A stretch of DNA of 64,000 bases from Vampirovibrionales bacterium (GTDB lineage Bacteria > Cyanobacteriota > Vampirovibrionia > Vampirovibrionales > Vampirovibrionaceae): NCBI GenBank assembly GCA_016712355.1, contig JADJRF010000007.1, forward strand, positions 1 through 64,000, given 5' to 3'. Each line of letters begins with the position of its first letter. The first letter of the stretch is position 1. The notes under the pieces were generated by a model that worked only from the letters and a program-made list of their open reading frames with translations, ran no database searches and was not told where the DNA came from. Of this stretch, positions 1 to 10,151 are shown in pieces. The translations under genes were made by a program, and so were the position numbers.

Positions 1-1620
1 AACAATTCCTCAATCGCCTTACCGCGCCCGCCCTTGACCGTGGCGAGCGCGTCTACACGAACTGCGCCCAAGAAAAACGCTTTTTGCAATCTCTCGGAAG
101 CCTGCGAAACCCGACTACAGTCGGCTTAGTCCGGTCGAATCCGGTGAACTTGACAAGCACCTCATCGCCGATTTCAAACGCCGCAATGTTGCAAGGCGGG
201 TAGACGATCAAGACGTTGGTCAGCGTGTTCGCAGAATTCAAGTCAAAAGATCTTTCTCGGATTGCAGCTTGCGGCATTCAGCAGCATTAAGCGTCACTGA
301 GCATGTGCCGGCGTTGGTATTCAGCGCCGTAATCACTCCGTAGCGACAATAGGGCTTCCACTTATATTTACCCGGCTCCAGCGCGAGATGGTAGAACACG
401 GCGGGCGGGCTGATCGAGTCCGTCAGCCGCAGCTTGCCGTGTGGCGCGAAATTGCTTCCAGCGGGCGCGATGTTGAGCGAGCGCTCATCGTAAATGACCA
501 CTCGCTCTGATGTGGTTCCGGCGTCAATCGTGGCGGATGTCTGCTGGTACGCATCGATGTAGAAGCCCGGAACTTCCATCGTGGCGACTTCTTTACCGAC
601 CGCCAACCCCAGGGTGTAGGTCGCGCACCAGCAATCGATGCTAAGCGCCGCCAAGGCCGCCTTACGCGCCGTGATTTCCGTGATCCTGGCGACCCTGGCA
701 ATCTTTTCCGCCATCAGCTTCTCATAGTCTTTCTGCGCGGCTTGTTCCTTCAACTTCGCTTCCGCGTACTTTTTCACCACGTCTTGCAGCCCGTTCGGCA
801 CGTCCGGGTCGGTGTGTGGCGCTTCGATCCGATCCAGCTTGTCCTGTTCCTCTTCGCCGGCTTTTTTGGCCGGATCGGGCGGAAACGTGTAGGTCGTCAC
901 CGGCGGCGGGGATGGGTCAGGCTGGACGATCAGCACGCACCACAAATGTGTTGCTGGATTTTTCGGCGCGTACTTGTAGGCTACGCCAGCCGCCGTGGCG
1001 GTGGATGACAGCAAGGCATTCACATAGGCCGTGGTACGCTTCCAGCCGGCCAGCGTGGCCGCTGGGCTGGTTTCTCCGTACCGGAGTAGCTCATCGACGC
1101 TAAGGGCGCTGTAGCCCACGTACAGAACCCGCTCGGCGGGTGTCGAATCGTTATAGCCGATGTGCCCGGTCTCGCCCGTGGCCGATTGATTATTGAGGTG
1201 GACAAGGCACACGCCGTCTAGGTCATCGTCACGGGCGAGCGGGTCAAGAGAATGTTCAGCGCGGTAGGTGTTGATCAGGTCGAGAAGCGGCGCTTCCTGC
1301 GCGCGATCCGGGTCAACCCAGGGCAGACCGGTTTCCGGGTCATTTGCCGGGTCTGGTGTCAACGTGGGCGCGGTATCGTTGGCTTTCGAGATGAGGTCGT
1401 TTTGCCATTGTTCGATCACCGCGTTATAAGCCGCTTCCGCAATCGCTGAATCATCTTTCAGCAGATTAAGCGTGTTGATGGTTTTCAATAATAGCGCGGC
1501 ATAAGCGGATTCTTGCTCTTGTAGTTTTGATAGCTCTTGATCGTATTTTGCGGTGTCATAGAGTGGACGAATCTTATAAAGACCGCCGCCCGTTTCAGAC
1601 AAGATAATCGCTTTTCCCAC
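1..1620 (-). CDS. CAP-domain (SCP/PR1-like) tail-associated protein, copy A, cut by window edge
   Basis: About 530 residues when read through. Residues roughly 105-225 carry a CAP/SCP-like region: LLDLINTYRAEHSLDPL, then H in GHIGYND, ERVLYVGY, AGWKRTTAYVNALL and a WCVLIVQPD end. This fold is usual in secreted proteins. A charged alpha-helical stretch and a C-terminal beta-rich part follow. It is the last gene of the tail operon, two bases after the propeller gene. It starts with GTG at 1620 (ATG in copy B). Frame breaks: a missing C near 249 and an extra T near 81-85, both absent in copy B. A further G in a GGG run (plus positions near 117) seems to divert the frame in both copies; removing it restores an ending in AIEELLR that stops just outside the window. 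The role is probably tail tip or virion surface; its activity is unknown. Confidence 0.8.
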
Positions 1621-1622
1621 GA

Positions 1623-3215
1623 CTACGCCTCTTCTACTTTCATCCAGGAGCGTCTTGTCGTAATCTCATAATCAATAGCGCCCACGGTCCATGATTGCGT
1701 TCCATCAAATACAGTGTCATTCGGATGCAGGTTTGGATTAACATCACACTCCGCAAAATGCTTGAGTTCTTTATCAAATCCGGTTCGATAGACGCCCGAC
1801 AGCGTTACGGATTGCGGATAGAAAGAGACTGGAATCAGCCGCCCGCGTACTTTTATTTGACCCGTTCTCAGCATCCTATCGGAGTCAATATCCCACATAA
1901 GAGCTTGAAGGAATTCCCCCATGGTTTCGACGCCGCTCGAATCGCGCAATCCAACGTAAATCGCCAGCCTCCCATCATTCGCTTTTCTATCGTATAGATC
2001 ATCCAGCATTGCTGTTGATGAATTCGGAATTACAACATCAATCCATGTGGATTGCCCCAATCGGCGCTGGCATTGAATAATGGAAACGGGATATTCAATT
2101 AGTGTGCCTCCGGTCATATAGAGACGATAGACGGTATTGGAATCTGGTGTTGCACTTAAAGATGGAGCGAGTGGCTTTGCAGTGGTGCTCGGAATCCCTA
2201 GAGACAGCCCTAGCGCGAGGCTTGGCGCTTGCACCGTGACCTTAATTGTTGGGATGCCAAGTCCGTATTCCAGCGCCAGCCCTGGAGGATCGACAATTAC
2301 CGCTGGCGGCGGCTCCAGTAGCGCCAGCGCATAGCAATTTTCCGTATGATTCGCGGACCACGACAGACTACCCGATGAATCAAACACCCATAGCGTTTTA
2401 CTGCTATTGACCGGGCCGGCGACGTAAATATTACCATCTTGATCGAGTTGCAAAGCGCGAACATCGAGAATAGACGTAATCGGGAATCCGCCCGTTGTTA
2501 TTTCTGTTCCGCTAGAATCGTATTTCTTGATATAACCAAACCCGCAAACGTAGATATATCCATCAGCGCCAACCCTAATAGCGCGGTCTGTTTCAAAATT
2601 GTCAACCGACCATTGCAAAGTGCCTGAGCTATTATATTTGCGCATCGTGTAGCTTCCATTCGATGCGCCGCAAGTATAGACATTTCCTGAATCATCAACA
2701 GCAATTCCGTTGACGGTGGCCCCGTGATTCGCGGTCCACTGTTGAGTGCCTGAGCTATTATATTTTCGTGTCGTAATGCTGCTGGACACGCTGCCGCCCG
2801 TGTACACATTTCCAGCCGAATCCATGGCCACGGCAAACACATAATCGCCGTGATCAGCAGACCAAGACAACGTACCCGATGAGTTATATTTCCGAGTGGT
2901 CTTGCTGTCAATTCCAGTTGCGCGCCCGCCACCGATACAAACATCCGTGGAATTCGCGGCGACCGCATAAATAGTGGTTCCGTGGTCCTTGTTCCACTGC
3001 AATGTGCCGTTTAAGTATTGTCTAAGTCCTCCATCACCACCAGATGCCGTGCCGACGCCAGCACTGTATAAAAAGCTGTTTATGGAGTCTGTGGAGAGTC
3101 CGTATATAGCGGCGCTACGTGAAATAGAATCAATCGACGATCCAGCAAAGCTATAGCGCCGGATATTGATGTTGGTTGCGGTGGCAATGCCGGCGGTATA
3201 GACGTAACTCGTCAT
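1623..3215 (-). CDS. Seven-bladed beta-propeller tail-tip protein, copy A
   Basis: 530 residues, intact here. Residues about 15-315 contain seven repeats of the type TRKYNSSGTQQWTANHG followed by a short hydrophobic strand and GNVYTGG, as in SBBP/NHL-like propellers. A linker (about 318-360) holds two copies of a LALxxGLGIPT motif also found in the neighbouring gene. The C-terminal 165 residues are a different, non-repetitive domain that probably anchors it to the tail hub. It overlaps the upstream gene by four bases (ATGA). The role, a receptor-facing or hub-associated tail component, is inferred from position and fold. Confidence 0.8.
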   Translation of the reverse strand: MTSYVYTAGIATATNINIRRYSFAGSSIDSISRSAAIYGLSTDSINSFLYSAGVGTASGGDGGLRQYLNGTLQWNKDHGTTIYAVAANSTDVCIGGGRATGIDSKTTRKYNSSGTLSWSADHGDYVFAVAMDSAGNVYTGGSVSSSITTRKYNSSGTQQWTANHGATVNGIAVDDSGNVYTCGASNGSYTMRKYNSSGTLQWSVDNFETDRAIRVGADGYIYVCGFGYIKKYDSSGTEITTGGFPITSILDVRALQLDQDGNIYVAGPVNSSKTLWVFDSSGSLSWSANHTENCYALALLEPPPAVIVDPPGLALEYGLGIPTIKVTVQAPSLALGLSLGIPSTTAKPLAPSLSATPDSNTVYRLYMTGGTLIEYPVSIIQCQRRLGQSTWIDVVIPNSSTAMLDDLYDRKANDGRLAIYVGLRDSSGVETMGEFLQALMWDIDSDRMLRTGQIKVRGRLIPVSFYPQSVTLSGVYRTGFDKELKHFAECDVNPNLHPNDTVFDGTQSWTVGAIDYEITTRRSWMKVEEA

Positions 3216-4984
3216 TCGGATACCTCCATGATCGACGATGATTTGTCGATAAATATGGTAATCTCGTTGACCGTAAACGTTTCTCCGTTCCCTAGGTCGG
3301 CAATGTCATTAGGTCGCAAGTAAATATCCACGTCGCAACGAATACGCCGTTCTCCGTTTCTGTCATTCCTATAAGCGGCGTTCTTAATAGCGATGGTATT
3401 GTAATTATAAACGGTCGCTGATTCTCCGTAGAGCGTGATACTGGCGTTTTTGCCCCACGATCCACCGAAGCGCCGCTTAAATCAACTGCAATCCATGGAT
3501 CGATCTGTTCAATTCCGTCATTAAATCGGACGCCGCGCCAGATCGTGATGGAATGACCGATTTGATCCAGAATCGCGGTGAGCGACTCTGCATCCGGTAT
3601 CTCGCAAACGTAAGTCGCCGATGTGGTTGTTTCAGAGATACGCAGGCTGTATGGACTTCAGTTTAATGGAAATTGACGCATCATCGTCAAAGACTAGACG
3701 ATGAATGACAGGGACCGGCAATCCAACATAATAGCGAGTAATCGTCGGAATCCCTAGCGACAATCCTAACGCTAGTCCTGGAGGACTCACATAGACCATT
3801 CCTGATATAGTCGGAGTGCCTAGATGAATAGGCAGTCTTAATGCCGGAGTCTGGACTTCTCGAACCGATAGACACAACGCGCCAAGCGCATTACCCGCAA
3901 CGTCTGAAGTATTCGTGCCAAACGTGGTTGCTTGCCAATCAATCGCATAGCCCACAATACCAAACACCGTGCGAGTCGCCGGCCCGGAACTTCCGCCAGA
4001 CGGGACCACGCGAACGCCATAAATCGTATCATCCGAGTCAATGGAAATTGCCGAAAGCGTGTAATTCCCGAATCCTGAATCCTTGGTAATGAAGTTTAGA
4101 CTGGAATCGTATTCGTAGAAGACATAATACGTTCCGCTTAAGCTCACGGGCGTCATAGAGACCGCAAAGTGTCCGCTCGATAGTTCGACAATCCCCGTGC
4201 CTTGGCTGTTATAGCTACTATCGTTGACCGGTCCTATTGCGCCAGCGACAAAACTACCACTGGCGTTGTATTTACGAACTGCCTGTACTACTCCGGTATT
4301 CCAGAAAAATCCAGCGATGAACACATTCCCGGATGAATCCACAGCAATGCCGCGAATCGCCGAATTAAACTCATTGCAGGCACTCCAAACGATACTACCG
4401 TCCGATGCGTCTATTTTAACAAGGATGTTTTCAGTATAGGGGAATGCCGTTCCGCCAACATAAATATAACCGCCACGATAGACTATCGGGCGAGGATACG
4501 GATTATCGAGGTGAGGCGATGAATACCCGGTATCTGTTGACCATTGCAATGCACCTGATGAATTGTATTTTCTGAGATTGTAATAGCCAGTTGCGCCGGG
4601 CGTCGTTCTGACAGCGCCGCTCGAATTCACAGCATCGCCATAGACATAAATATTCTCGGAATCATCAATCGCAATACCGAAACACGCCGCGCCGTGATTC
4701 GCATACCATAACAAATCGCCGTCTTGATTGAACTTGCGCGTAGTCATCGCATATTCAGAATATGCGGATAGGCTCTCGGTATCGGTATAATATTTGAGGT
4801 CAGATGCGCAATACTGACTGCCATCATCGCCCAGCACAATTCCCCATACGTTTGAGGTATTGCGACCGAAATAGACTCGATTCCCGTGCAAGTAGGGATT
4901 GCCGGATGAGTCTATTTTCTGTCCGAGAGGATAATCAAGACTAAAGGCTCCCTCGCAGCCAATTGCTAATAGCGGCTTCGCCAT
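3212..4984 (-). CDS. Second beta-propeller tail-tip protein, copy A (two compensating frameshifts)
   Basis: 590 residues by comparison with intact copy B. The N-terminal 370 residues carry propeller repeats (LRKYNSSGALQWSTDTG, VDSSGNVFIAG and similar). The middle carries two LGxPTI motifs shared with the 1623-3215 protein, and about 180 C-terminal residues form a separate domain. Relative to copy B there is one extra base near 3645 and one missing C in the run at 3453-3456, so the frame leaves and returns and total length is unchanged. It may be a paralogue of its downstream neighbour. Tail tip or baseplate hub role is inferred from gene order after the tape measure. Confidence 0.78.
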
Positions 4985-4986
4985 GA

Positions 4987-5436
4987 TTAGGGCTTATAGA
5001 TGAGCTTATTGATGGCGTTCCAATTAATCGACCAGTCCGTGCTGACTGAGATCACGTCCGTATCATCGGAGTTGGGGAGCATTCTAAAAACAACCGGATT
5101 CGTCACGCCTCCGAAAGTCCCAACCGCGACACAAATAACATGTCGGAATGTAGCGGTTAGCGATGTCCAGGTTAAATCATCGTAATCGATATTTGAATTC
5201 GTGACCACGGGCGTCGTAAGTTGCTTTCCGCCAACCGTATAACCTCCAGTAGTAGTCAACTCATTATAGCTTGGGTCTGTGCTGTCATTCGCGCCGTTGT
5301 CCCATTGCGTGTGCGCTGAATTGAATGTATAGCCAGAAGTGACTAGACGAATACGGAGTTCCGAGGTGTCCAGATCAAGTCCGCCCGTGTTAATGAGTTT
5401 CCATGAGTGATCGTACCAGTACATTGCGGCAGTCAT
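4987..5436 (-). CDS. Small tail-region virion protein, copy A
   Basis: 149 residues with no signal peptide or membrane segment, rich in Thr, Asn and aromatic residues, beta-strand-like throughout. Motifs ELRIRLVTSGYTFNSAHT and GGYTVGGKQL resemble a widespread phage family seen next to tail genes; I know no function for it. It starts four bases inside the end of the upstream gene (ATGA). Confidence 0.7.
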   Translation of the reverse strand: MTAAMYWYDHSWKLINTGGLDLDTSELRIRLVTSGYTFNSAHTQWDNGANDSTDPSYNELTTTGGYTVGGKQLTTPVVTNSNIDYDDLTWTSLTATFRHVICVAVGTFGGVTNPVVFRMLPNSDDTDVISVSTDWSINWNAINKLIYKP

Positions 5437-5786
5437 GATGTTCCGTCCAGTTTAGCGATGACGCGAGCGCTGATATTGAGCTTATTTTTATTGACGGCGG
5501 TCGCAAGAATGACTTTGAAGATACCAGCTTCGCAAGAGAGAGAAACCTGGCTGTAGTGGCTGATGAGGTATTTGAGTTTTTGAAGAATATCCAGCGATGG
5601 ATTGACGACATCAATCGTGAGTGTTTGATCGGATTCTGAAAAACCGGTATCGTACACAGAGACCGCGCCGTCCAAGGTGTCAACGACGCTGCCCCGGCGA
5701 CTCGCTGAATATGGGTTATTCACCTTTACATCATGTAATAGTATGATCCCGTTTGGATCATACGTTATAGCGGCAATTGAAATCAT
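5433..5786 (-). CDS. Minor tail protein downstream of tape measure, copy A
   Basis: 117 residues, beta-rich, intact in this copy. Position directly after the tape measure (ATGA overlap) is where lambda keeps its tail-tip genes (M, L), so a tail-tip role is likely, but I do not recognise a domain. The copy B partner has four small indels. Confidence 0.6.
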   Translation of the reverse strand: MISIAAITYDPNGIILLHDVKVNNPYSASRRGSVVDTLDGAVSVYDTGFSESDQTLTIDVVNPSLDILQKLKYLISHYSQVSLSCEAGIFKVILATAVNKNKLNISARVIAKLDGTS

Positions 5787-8515
5787 ACTGACCCCAACAG
5801 GAATTGTTCGGCATCAGAATTAACGCGAACACGAATGTATTTCATAATCTGGAACCAGATTGCTTCTAGGTGAGGTTCCAAGCCGGCGGCTTCGACAGTA
5901 ATCAGCGCGTCGCCTCGTTCTATTCTCCGAGTCTCTGCTTGAATCTTTTCAATCGTGGCTTTCGTGAGTTGCTTTTGCAGTTCAAGCGCTGCTTCGCGTC
6001 GCTTGTTCTCAAGATCGATTTGTTCTGTTATTTGCAGCTTTGTGTATGTATCGGCACTGCCTAATGATCCGAATAGCGAACCTAACAAGTCGCCGGTCCC
6101 GCTAATCGTTTCATTAATGCTCGAAAACGCGGCTTCGACTTGCTTAGTTTGCGCTTCCAGGTTAGCTACATTCAGAGTAACAAACGCCTCGATGTTCTTG
6201 ATTCTTTCGTTACTGGCTATTTCCTCCATTTTAATGCGGAAGCTATCGGCTTCTTTCGTTGCCTTTTCTACTTTCTTCGCGTTATCTTCGGCGGAGGTTG
6301 AGACAGCAGCAAAAGCGCCAGTGGCTTTTACAGTCTTACCGTCAAGACTACTGTATGAAGTAACCAGCGCCCCATTAACAGCGACAACGCCCTCAACGCT
6401 GGTTCTATATTGTTCTACCTTGACATTATCAGGAAGTTTTAATTCCGGCAATCCTTCCAGTGTGCCGATATATTTTTTTGTCGAATCATTGGCGTCTTTT
6501 GTTTTATCGTCAATCTTGTTCAGTTGCGCTAGGATGCCATCCCATGAACTAACCGGGACCGGCTTTGCGAGGAAGTTGACAAGATCGGTATATTCTTTAT
6601 CGGCGTCTCGAATGCTTTGTTCGTATCGCGCGATTTCAGAGATAGCGCCGTCAAATTGATCGACGGGAACTTTGACCGGCTCAATCGTCGGCGGTTTCTT
6701 TTCTAGCGTAGAAAAGTAATTACCAATGGCGTCGGTAAGGTCAGAGATTTGAGTTCCAATCGTTGCGCCTTCATATCCGGCAAAAAAATCAATCGCAAGA
6801 ATATCATTTAGTTTGTCGCCAAGACCGGATTCTTTTGTTGCTACAAACGATAACGTACCGACCGCAGCGGCCAGGCCAGCAGGGCCAGCCAAAGCGGCAG
6901 CGGCCAGCAATGCCTCTGCTTTAATTGCGGCCATGCCAGCCGTAACCGTAGGCCATAACCCATTAAATACGGCAAGCCCGCCAGATAATGCAGAAAACCC
7001 GATATTAGCAGCGAGCGCATACCCGCCAATTTCGCCAATTAGCGCTATCTTGCCAATATCAATTTCTGAAATAAACTTAATTAACGATCCAAGGCTTTCA
7101 ACAAACGGGCCTAAAGATTTAACAGCATCACTAGAGTAAGCGGTAGTGCGAGTCAATAAATCAACAATGGTCTGTATTGCGCCTTGTAACCCTTGTGTTG
7201 TTTCAAGACCTTTTAGATTAAATAAATCGCTAATTGAATTAAATAGAATTTGTAGCGAATCGGCAAACTCTCCAAAGTCTACGCCAGATAAAGCCTCTGG
7301 GAGATTTTTGGCAACAGAAGAAAATAACTCGGCTATATTGCCTAAGTTATTCTTTACAACATTTACTAGCGGCGCAAAAGTATCGTTATCAACTGAGGTT
7401 ATAAACGATTTCGCTAGCTCGCCAAGTGCCTCCTCAATAGCGCCAAATTCATCTAAAAGAGGATCGCCAATCTTAATAAGCGCAACAGTAAATGCCTGAG
7501 CAAGATTGGATGTCGCATCTTTCATCTTGTCGAACGCGGCTTGGGTTGCGCCGCTCACATTCGACATTTCCAACAAATTAGCCTTGAACTTGTCGGCATT
7601 GCTTCCGGCAAGAATCATGACAGCGTTTACAGCTTCTGTACTTCCGAATAAAGTTTTTAACTTATCCGCTGAGAGTCCAGTTTTTTCCTTAACTTGATCC
7701 AATACGCCAGCGAATCCAAGCGATTTTAATCCGGCCTCGTTGAAATTAATCCCCAAATCGTCGGCAAGTTTCTTTGCCTGTTCTCCAGGCGCTAGGATTG
7801 CGCTAATTGTTGCCTTGAGTGCGGTAAATCCTTCCGCTGTGTTAATTCCGGCGCTGGTTAGCGTAGCAATCGCCGCGCCTAGCTGTTCAACAGCAACGCC
7901 GCCATTAGCAGCAACGCCGGTGACGCCGCCAATGCTTGCGCTAAGTTCTGGAATAGTTGTCTTTCCAAGCCGAACGGTAGTAAAGAATATATCGCTATAT
8001 TTTTCAGCTTGATCGATGCCTTGCCCATACGCATTTAGCGTACCGACAAGAAATTGCAGTGAATCGTTTAATTCAGCCTTACCGCCAACCGCTAGCTTTT
8101 CAGCAAGCGCAACGGCTTTTAATGAATCTTGATAGGATATACCTTGAGAAATCGCGTTATACGTTGCTTTTGTTACTTGATCGAGACTTTGCGTGCTATC
8201 AGCAGCATAAGCTAAAATTTGAGTTCTAAATTCTTGTAGATTTCCTATTGGCTCTTTGACTAGAGTTGTAATTTCCCTAAATGCCTCATCGAACTTATCT
8301 GCTTCATTAATTGCAAAGCCCAATACAGTAGCGCCGGCAGTAATAACCGAAGCCTCAAAAGCCAAAACGCTTTTTGTCGCATCGGCAAGCGGCGCGGTAA
8401 TCGTTGACCCCGCCTCTCCAAGTGCGGCCAGTTTGTTAGATACGCTTTGCGTAGTATCCGATACTTGATCGACGCCACGAAAAATAAGCTCGACAACGCT
8501 TTGCAGGTCAGCCAT
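5783..8515 (-). CDS. Tail tape measure protein, copy A allele
   Basis: 910 residues. Tape-measure features: alternating helical and hydrophobic stretches, Ala/Gly-rich central segments (about residues 480-560), and a TP901-type N-terminal half with FTALKATISAILAPGEQAKK. It starts MADLQSVVELIFRG with TAATG overlap to the GT frameshift extension, the lambda G-T-H order. The first 14 residues and the last roughly 290 match copy B, but the middle is unrelated in sequence, so this is an exchanged allele. It fixes tail length during assembly and is ejected with DNA (family knowledge). Confidence 0.93.
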   Translation of the reverse strand: MADLQSVVELIFRGVDQVSDTTQSVSNKLAALGEAGSTITAPLADATKSVLAFEASVITAGATVLGFAINEADKFDEAFREITTLVKEPIGNLQEFRTQILAYAADSTQSLDQVTKATYNAISQGISYQDSLKAVALAEKLAVGGKAELNDSLQFLVGTLNAYGQGIDQAEKYSDIFFTTVRLGKTTIPELSASIGGVTGVAANGGVAVEQLGAAIATLTSAGINTAEGFTALKATISAILAPGEQAKKLADDLGINFNEAGLKSLGFAGVLDQVKEKTGLSADKLKTLFGSTEAVNAVMILAGSNADKFKANLLEMSNVSGATQAAFDKMKDATSNLAQAFTVALIKIGDPLLDEFGAIEEALGELAKSFITSVDNDTFAPLVNVVKNNLGNIAELFSSVAKNLPEALSGVDFGEFADSLQILFNSISDLFNLKGLETTQGLQGAIQTIVDLLTRTTAYSSDAVKSLGPFVESLGSLIKFISEIDIGKIALIGEIGGYALAANIGFSALSGGLAVFNGLWPTVTAGMAAIKAEALLAAAALAGPAGLAAAVGTLSFVATKESGLGDKLNDILAIDFFAGYEGATIGTQISDLTDAIGNYFSTLEKKPPTIEPVKVPVDQFDGAISEIARYEQSIRDADKEYTDLVNFLAKPVPVSSWDGILAQLNKIDDKTKDANDSTKKYIGTLEGLPELKLPDNVKVEQYRTSVEGVVAVNGALVTSYSSLDGKTVKATGAFAAVSTSAEDNAKKVEKATKEADSFRIKMEEIASNERIKNIEAFVTLNVANLEAQTKQVEAAFSSINETISGTGDLLGSLFGSLGSADTYTKLQITEQIDLENKRREAALELQKQLTKATIEKIQAETRRIERGDALITVEAAGLEPHLEAIWFQIMKYIRVRVNSDAEQFLLGSV

Positions 8516-9125
8516 TATTTTATCGCTCTTGCCTTATCTTCATAATACATTCCCCATAGCTCGCACTCTACCGTTGTCAATTGTCCTTGCGGAAATAAAT
8601 CAGGGCGACACTCAAAGAGAAATCGCCCTTTCATATCGCAAAGCTGCAAAGCCATCACGACATCGGGGATTCCGTAGAGCGCGGCACTTTTCCCAAATCT
8701 GGCCCAAGCCCGGTAAGCTCAAGGATTTTATTAGTGAGCTGATAACCTACAACCGGGTATAGAGCAAATAGCCGAATAGCGTCTTCGCGCGCAATCTTCG
8801 GATCGACGCTCCCGAAGACCAAATGATCGAACCGCTTGGAAAGGTCTTCGGGAGGTTCCCCATCGGCCCCGAAGAGCTTTTTCAGCGCGTCGGCTTTGTC
8901 TGAGTGTGCCGCACTAGCCAGCGCCTCGACAGTCGCCGCATAGAGCCTTGCACGGCCCTGTGCGTCGTTTGCCGTGGCAATCTCCACGCCCGTCAATCCG
9001 CGCACCGTCCATATCGGCTTGGCGTCTTCAGGGAACCAGTGGGCCAGATCATCGACCGAAACTTCCGCCGTCCGTGGCGATAGTTGCGATGCACAAGACC
9101 GGAATCGCTCAAGATCGAAGCTCAT
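8515..9125 (-). CDS. Tail assembly chaperone GT (-1 frameshift product), copy A
   Basis: Product of a -1 slip at GGGAAAA (8688-8694) near the end of the G reading frame. After 146 codons of G the ribosome moves to the -1 frame and adds 57 codons ending at 8515-8517, giving about 203 residues. The -1 frame is open across the whole extension and its stop overlaps the tape-measure start (TAATG). Lambda makes gpGT in the same way from GGGAAAG, where G and GT chaperone the tape measure. Layout and heptamer are conserved in copy B. Confidence 0.85.
8655..9125 (-). CDS. Tail assembly chaperone G (zero-frame product), copy A
   Basis: 156 residues, mostly helical, acidic C-terminus. It lies between the tail-tube gene and the tape measure, the position of lambda gene G. 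The zero frame ends ten codons after the slippery heptamer. An alternative to frameshifting is reinitiation at the ATG overlapping its stop (TGATG), which would give a separate 46-residue protein from 8655. Confidence 0.82.
   Translation of the reverse strand: MSFDLERFRSCASQLSPRTAEVSVDDLAHWFPEDAKPIWTVRGLTGVEIATANDAQGRARLYAATVEALASAAHSDKADALKKLFGADGEPPEDLSKRFDHLVFGSVDPKIAREDAIRLFALYPVVGYQLTNKILELTGLGPDLGKVPRSTESPMS
8688..8694 (-). promoter_or_regulatory. Programmed -1 frameshift heptamer GGGAAAA, copy A
   Basis: Read on the minus strand in the G frame as TTG GGA AAA, i.e. X XXY YYZ with X=G and Y=A. This is the canonical arrangement for tandem -1 slippage and differs from lambda GGGAAAG only at the last base. 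Confidence 0.83.
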
Positions 9126-9128
9126 ATC

Positions 9129-10139
9129 TTAGAGTCCAGTAAAGTCTACGCTGGCCTGTTCCGGAGATACCGTGAAAGACCCTTGCGGGGAACTCTTCAC
9201 GCCGAACGTGCGCGCCACGCCAAGTACGCCTTGGGTCAACTGATACGCGGAACCAGAGCGCGACGGCTTAAACCGGAAGATCAGCTTTTGCCCGACCTTG
9301 CTCAGAATGCCGTCCGTGACGCCGGATTGCAGCGCGGCGGTAAAGCTGGCTTGGCCCAAACTGGACGATACAGAACCCACGTTCCCATCATAATAAGATT
9401 CGGAATTTGTGGTATTGGAAGTCTCCGCCGGCACCCAATCGCGAGAGTTAGCGATTTCCGCAAAAACAGGGGTCGCCACTCGAACGCGTACCGACTTCGC
9501 CACGGACCCGGTATGAATCAGCGGGAGCGCGGCGGCGAATGTGAGTCTACCGCGCAAGTAATCCACAGAATACACGGGATAGTCATAACGCTCTTGATGA
9601 GTGCCGACGACTTGATAGATTTCATCAGCGGTAATCGGCGCTGCGGTAATCGAGGTTAAGCGCACTTGAGCCACCTCGATTGAGCCGACCGGAATAAATG
9701 GAGGACCACCGGAAGCGCCGCGCGTCTCGGAATGCGCAGTCGTTGCCGTTCCGGCGACAACAGCATAAGCGCCGCTGGAGTTCACCGTGATGCTGTTGAT
9801 GATATGCGTGTTCGTCGAAGACCCGCGTGTGCAAGTCAAATCAGTATCAGCGGCAACGGTAATCTGCCCAGTGGTCGCACTCGCGCCCGTCATGCCGGGA
9901 GCCATCAAAACGACAGCAGCGGCATCAACCATGTCATTAGTAGTACTGACTGCTGGAATAACCGCGCCGCCATTAATGACGCCGTACGGACCAATCACCG
10001 GCTCATAGCCGCTCGCTTGACTCCACGGCGTAGACGTTGCGGTGAAAATAGCATGGTCGCCAGAATCTGTTAGCGCGGCGAATGCCTGCTGACTAGCGGC
10101 GCTCTCGTATTCAATCGTTTGAGTGGTCAAAATGGCCAT
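9129..10139 (-). CDS. Major tail tube protein, copy A
   Basis: 336 residues, beta-rich and Ser/Thr/Ala-rich, intact. It sits directly before G/GT and after the gpU-like gene as in lambda (Z-U-V-G-T-H). The C-terminal region around residues 250-336 (SLGQASFTAAL, then a VDFTGL end) fits a tube protein or a C-terminal decoration. The assignment rests mainly on gene order and size. Confidence 0.82.
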   Translation of the reverse strand: MAILTTQTIEYESAASQQAFAALTDSGDHAIFTATSTPWSQASGYEPVIGPYGVINGGAVIPAVSTTNDMVDAAAVVLMAPGMTGASATTGQITVAADTDLTCTRGSSTNTHIINSITVNSSGAYAVVAGTATTAHSETRGASGGPPFIPVGSIEVAQVRLTSITAAPITADEIYQVVGTHQERYDYPVYSVDYLRGRLTFAAALPLIHTGSVAKSVRVRVATPVFAEIANSRDWVPAETSNTTNSESYYDGNVGSVSSSLGQASFTAALQSGVTDGILSKVGQKLIFRFKPSRSGSAYQLTQGVLGVARTFGVKSSPQGSFTVSPEQASVDFTGL

Positions 10140-10151
10140 GATGTTTCTCCA

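Noticed and set aside
1..1620. Diversity-generating retroelement target in tail-tip genes
   Set aside because: No reverse transcriptase gene, no template repeat, and A/B differences are spread out and not adenine-focused.
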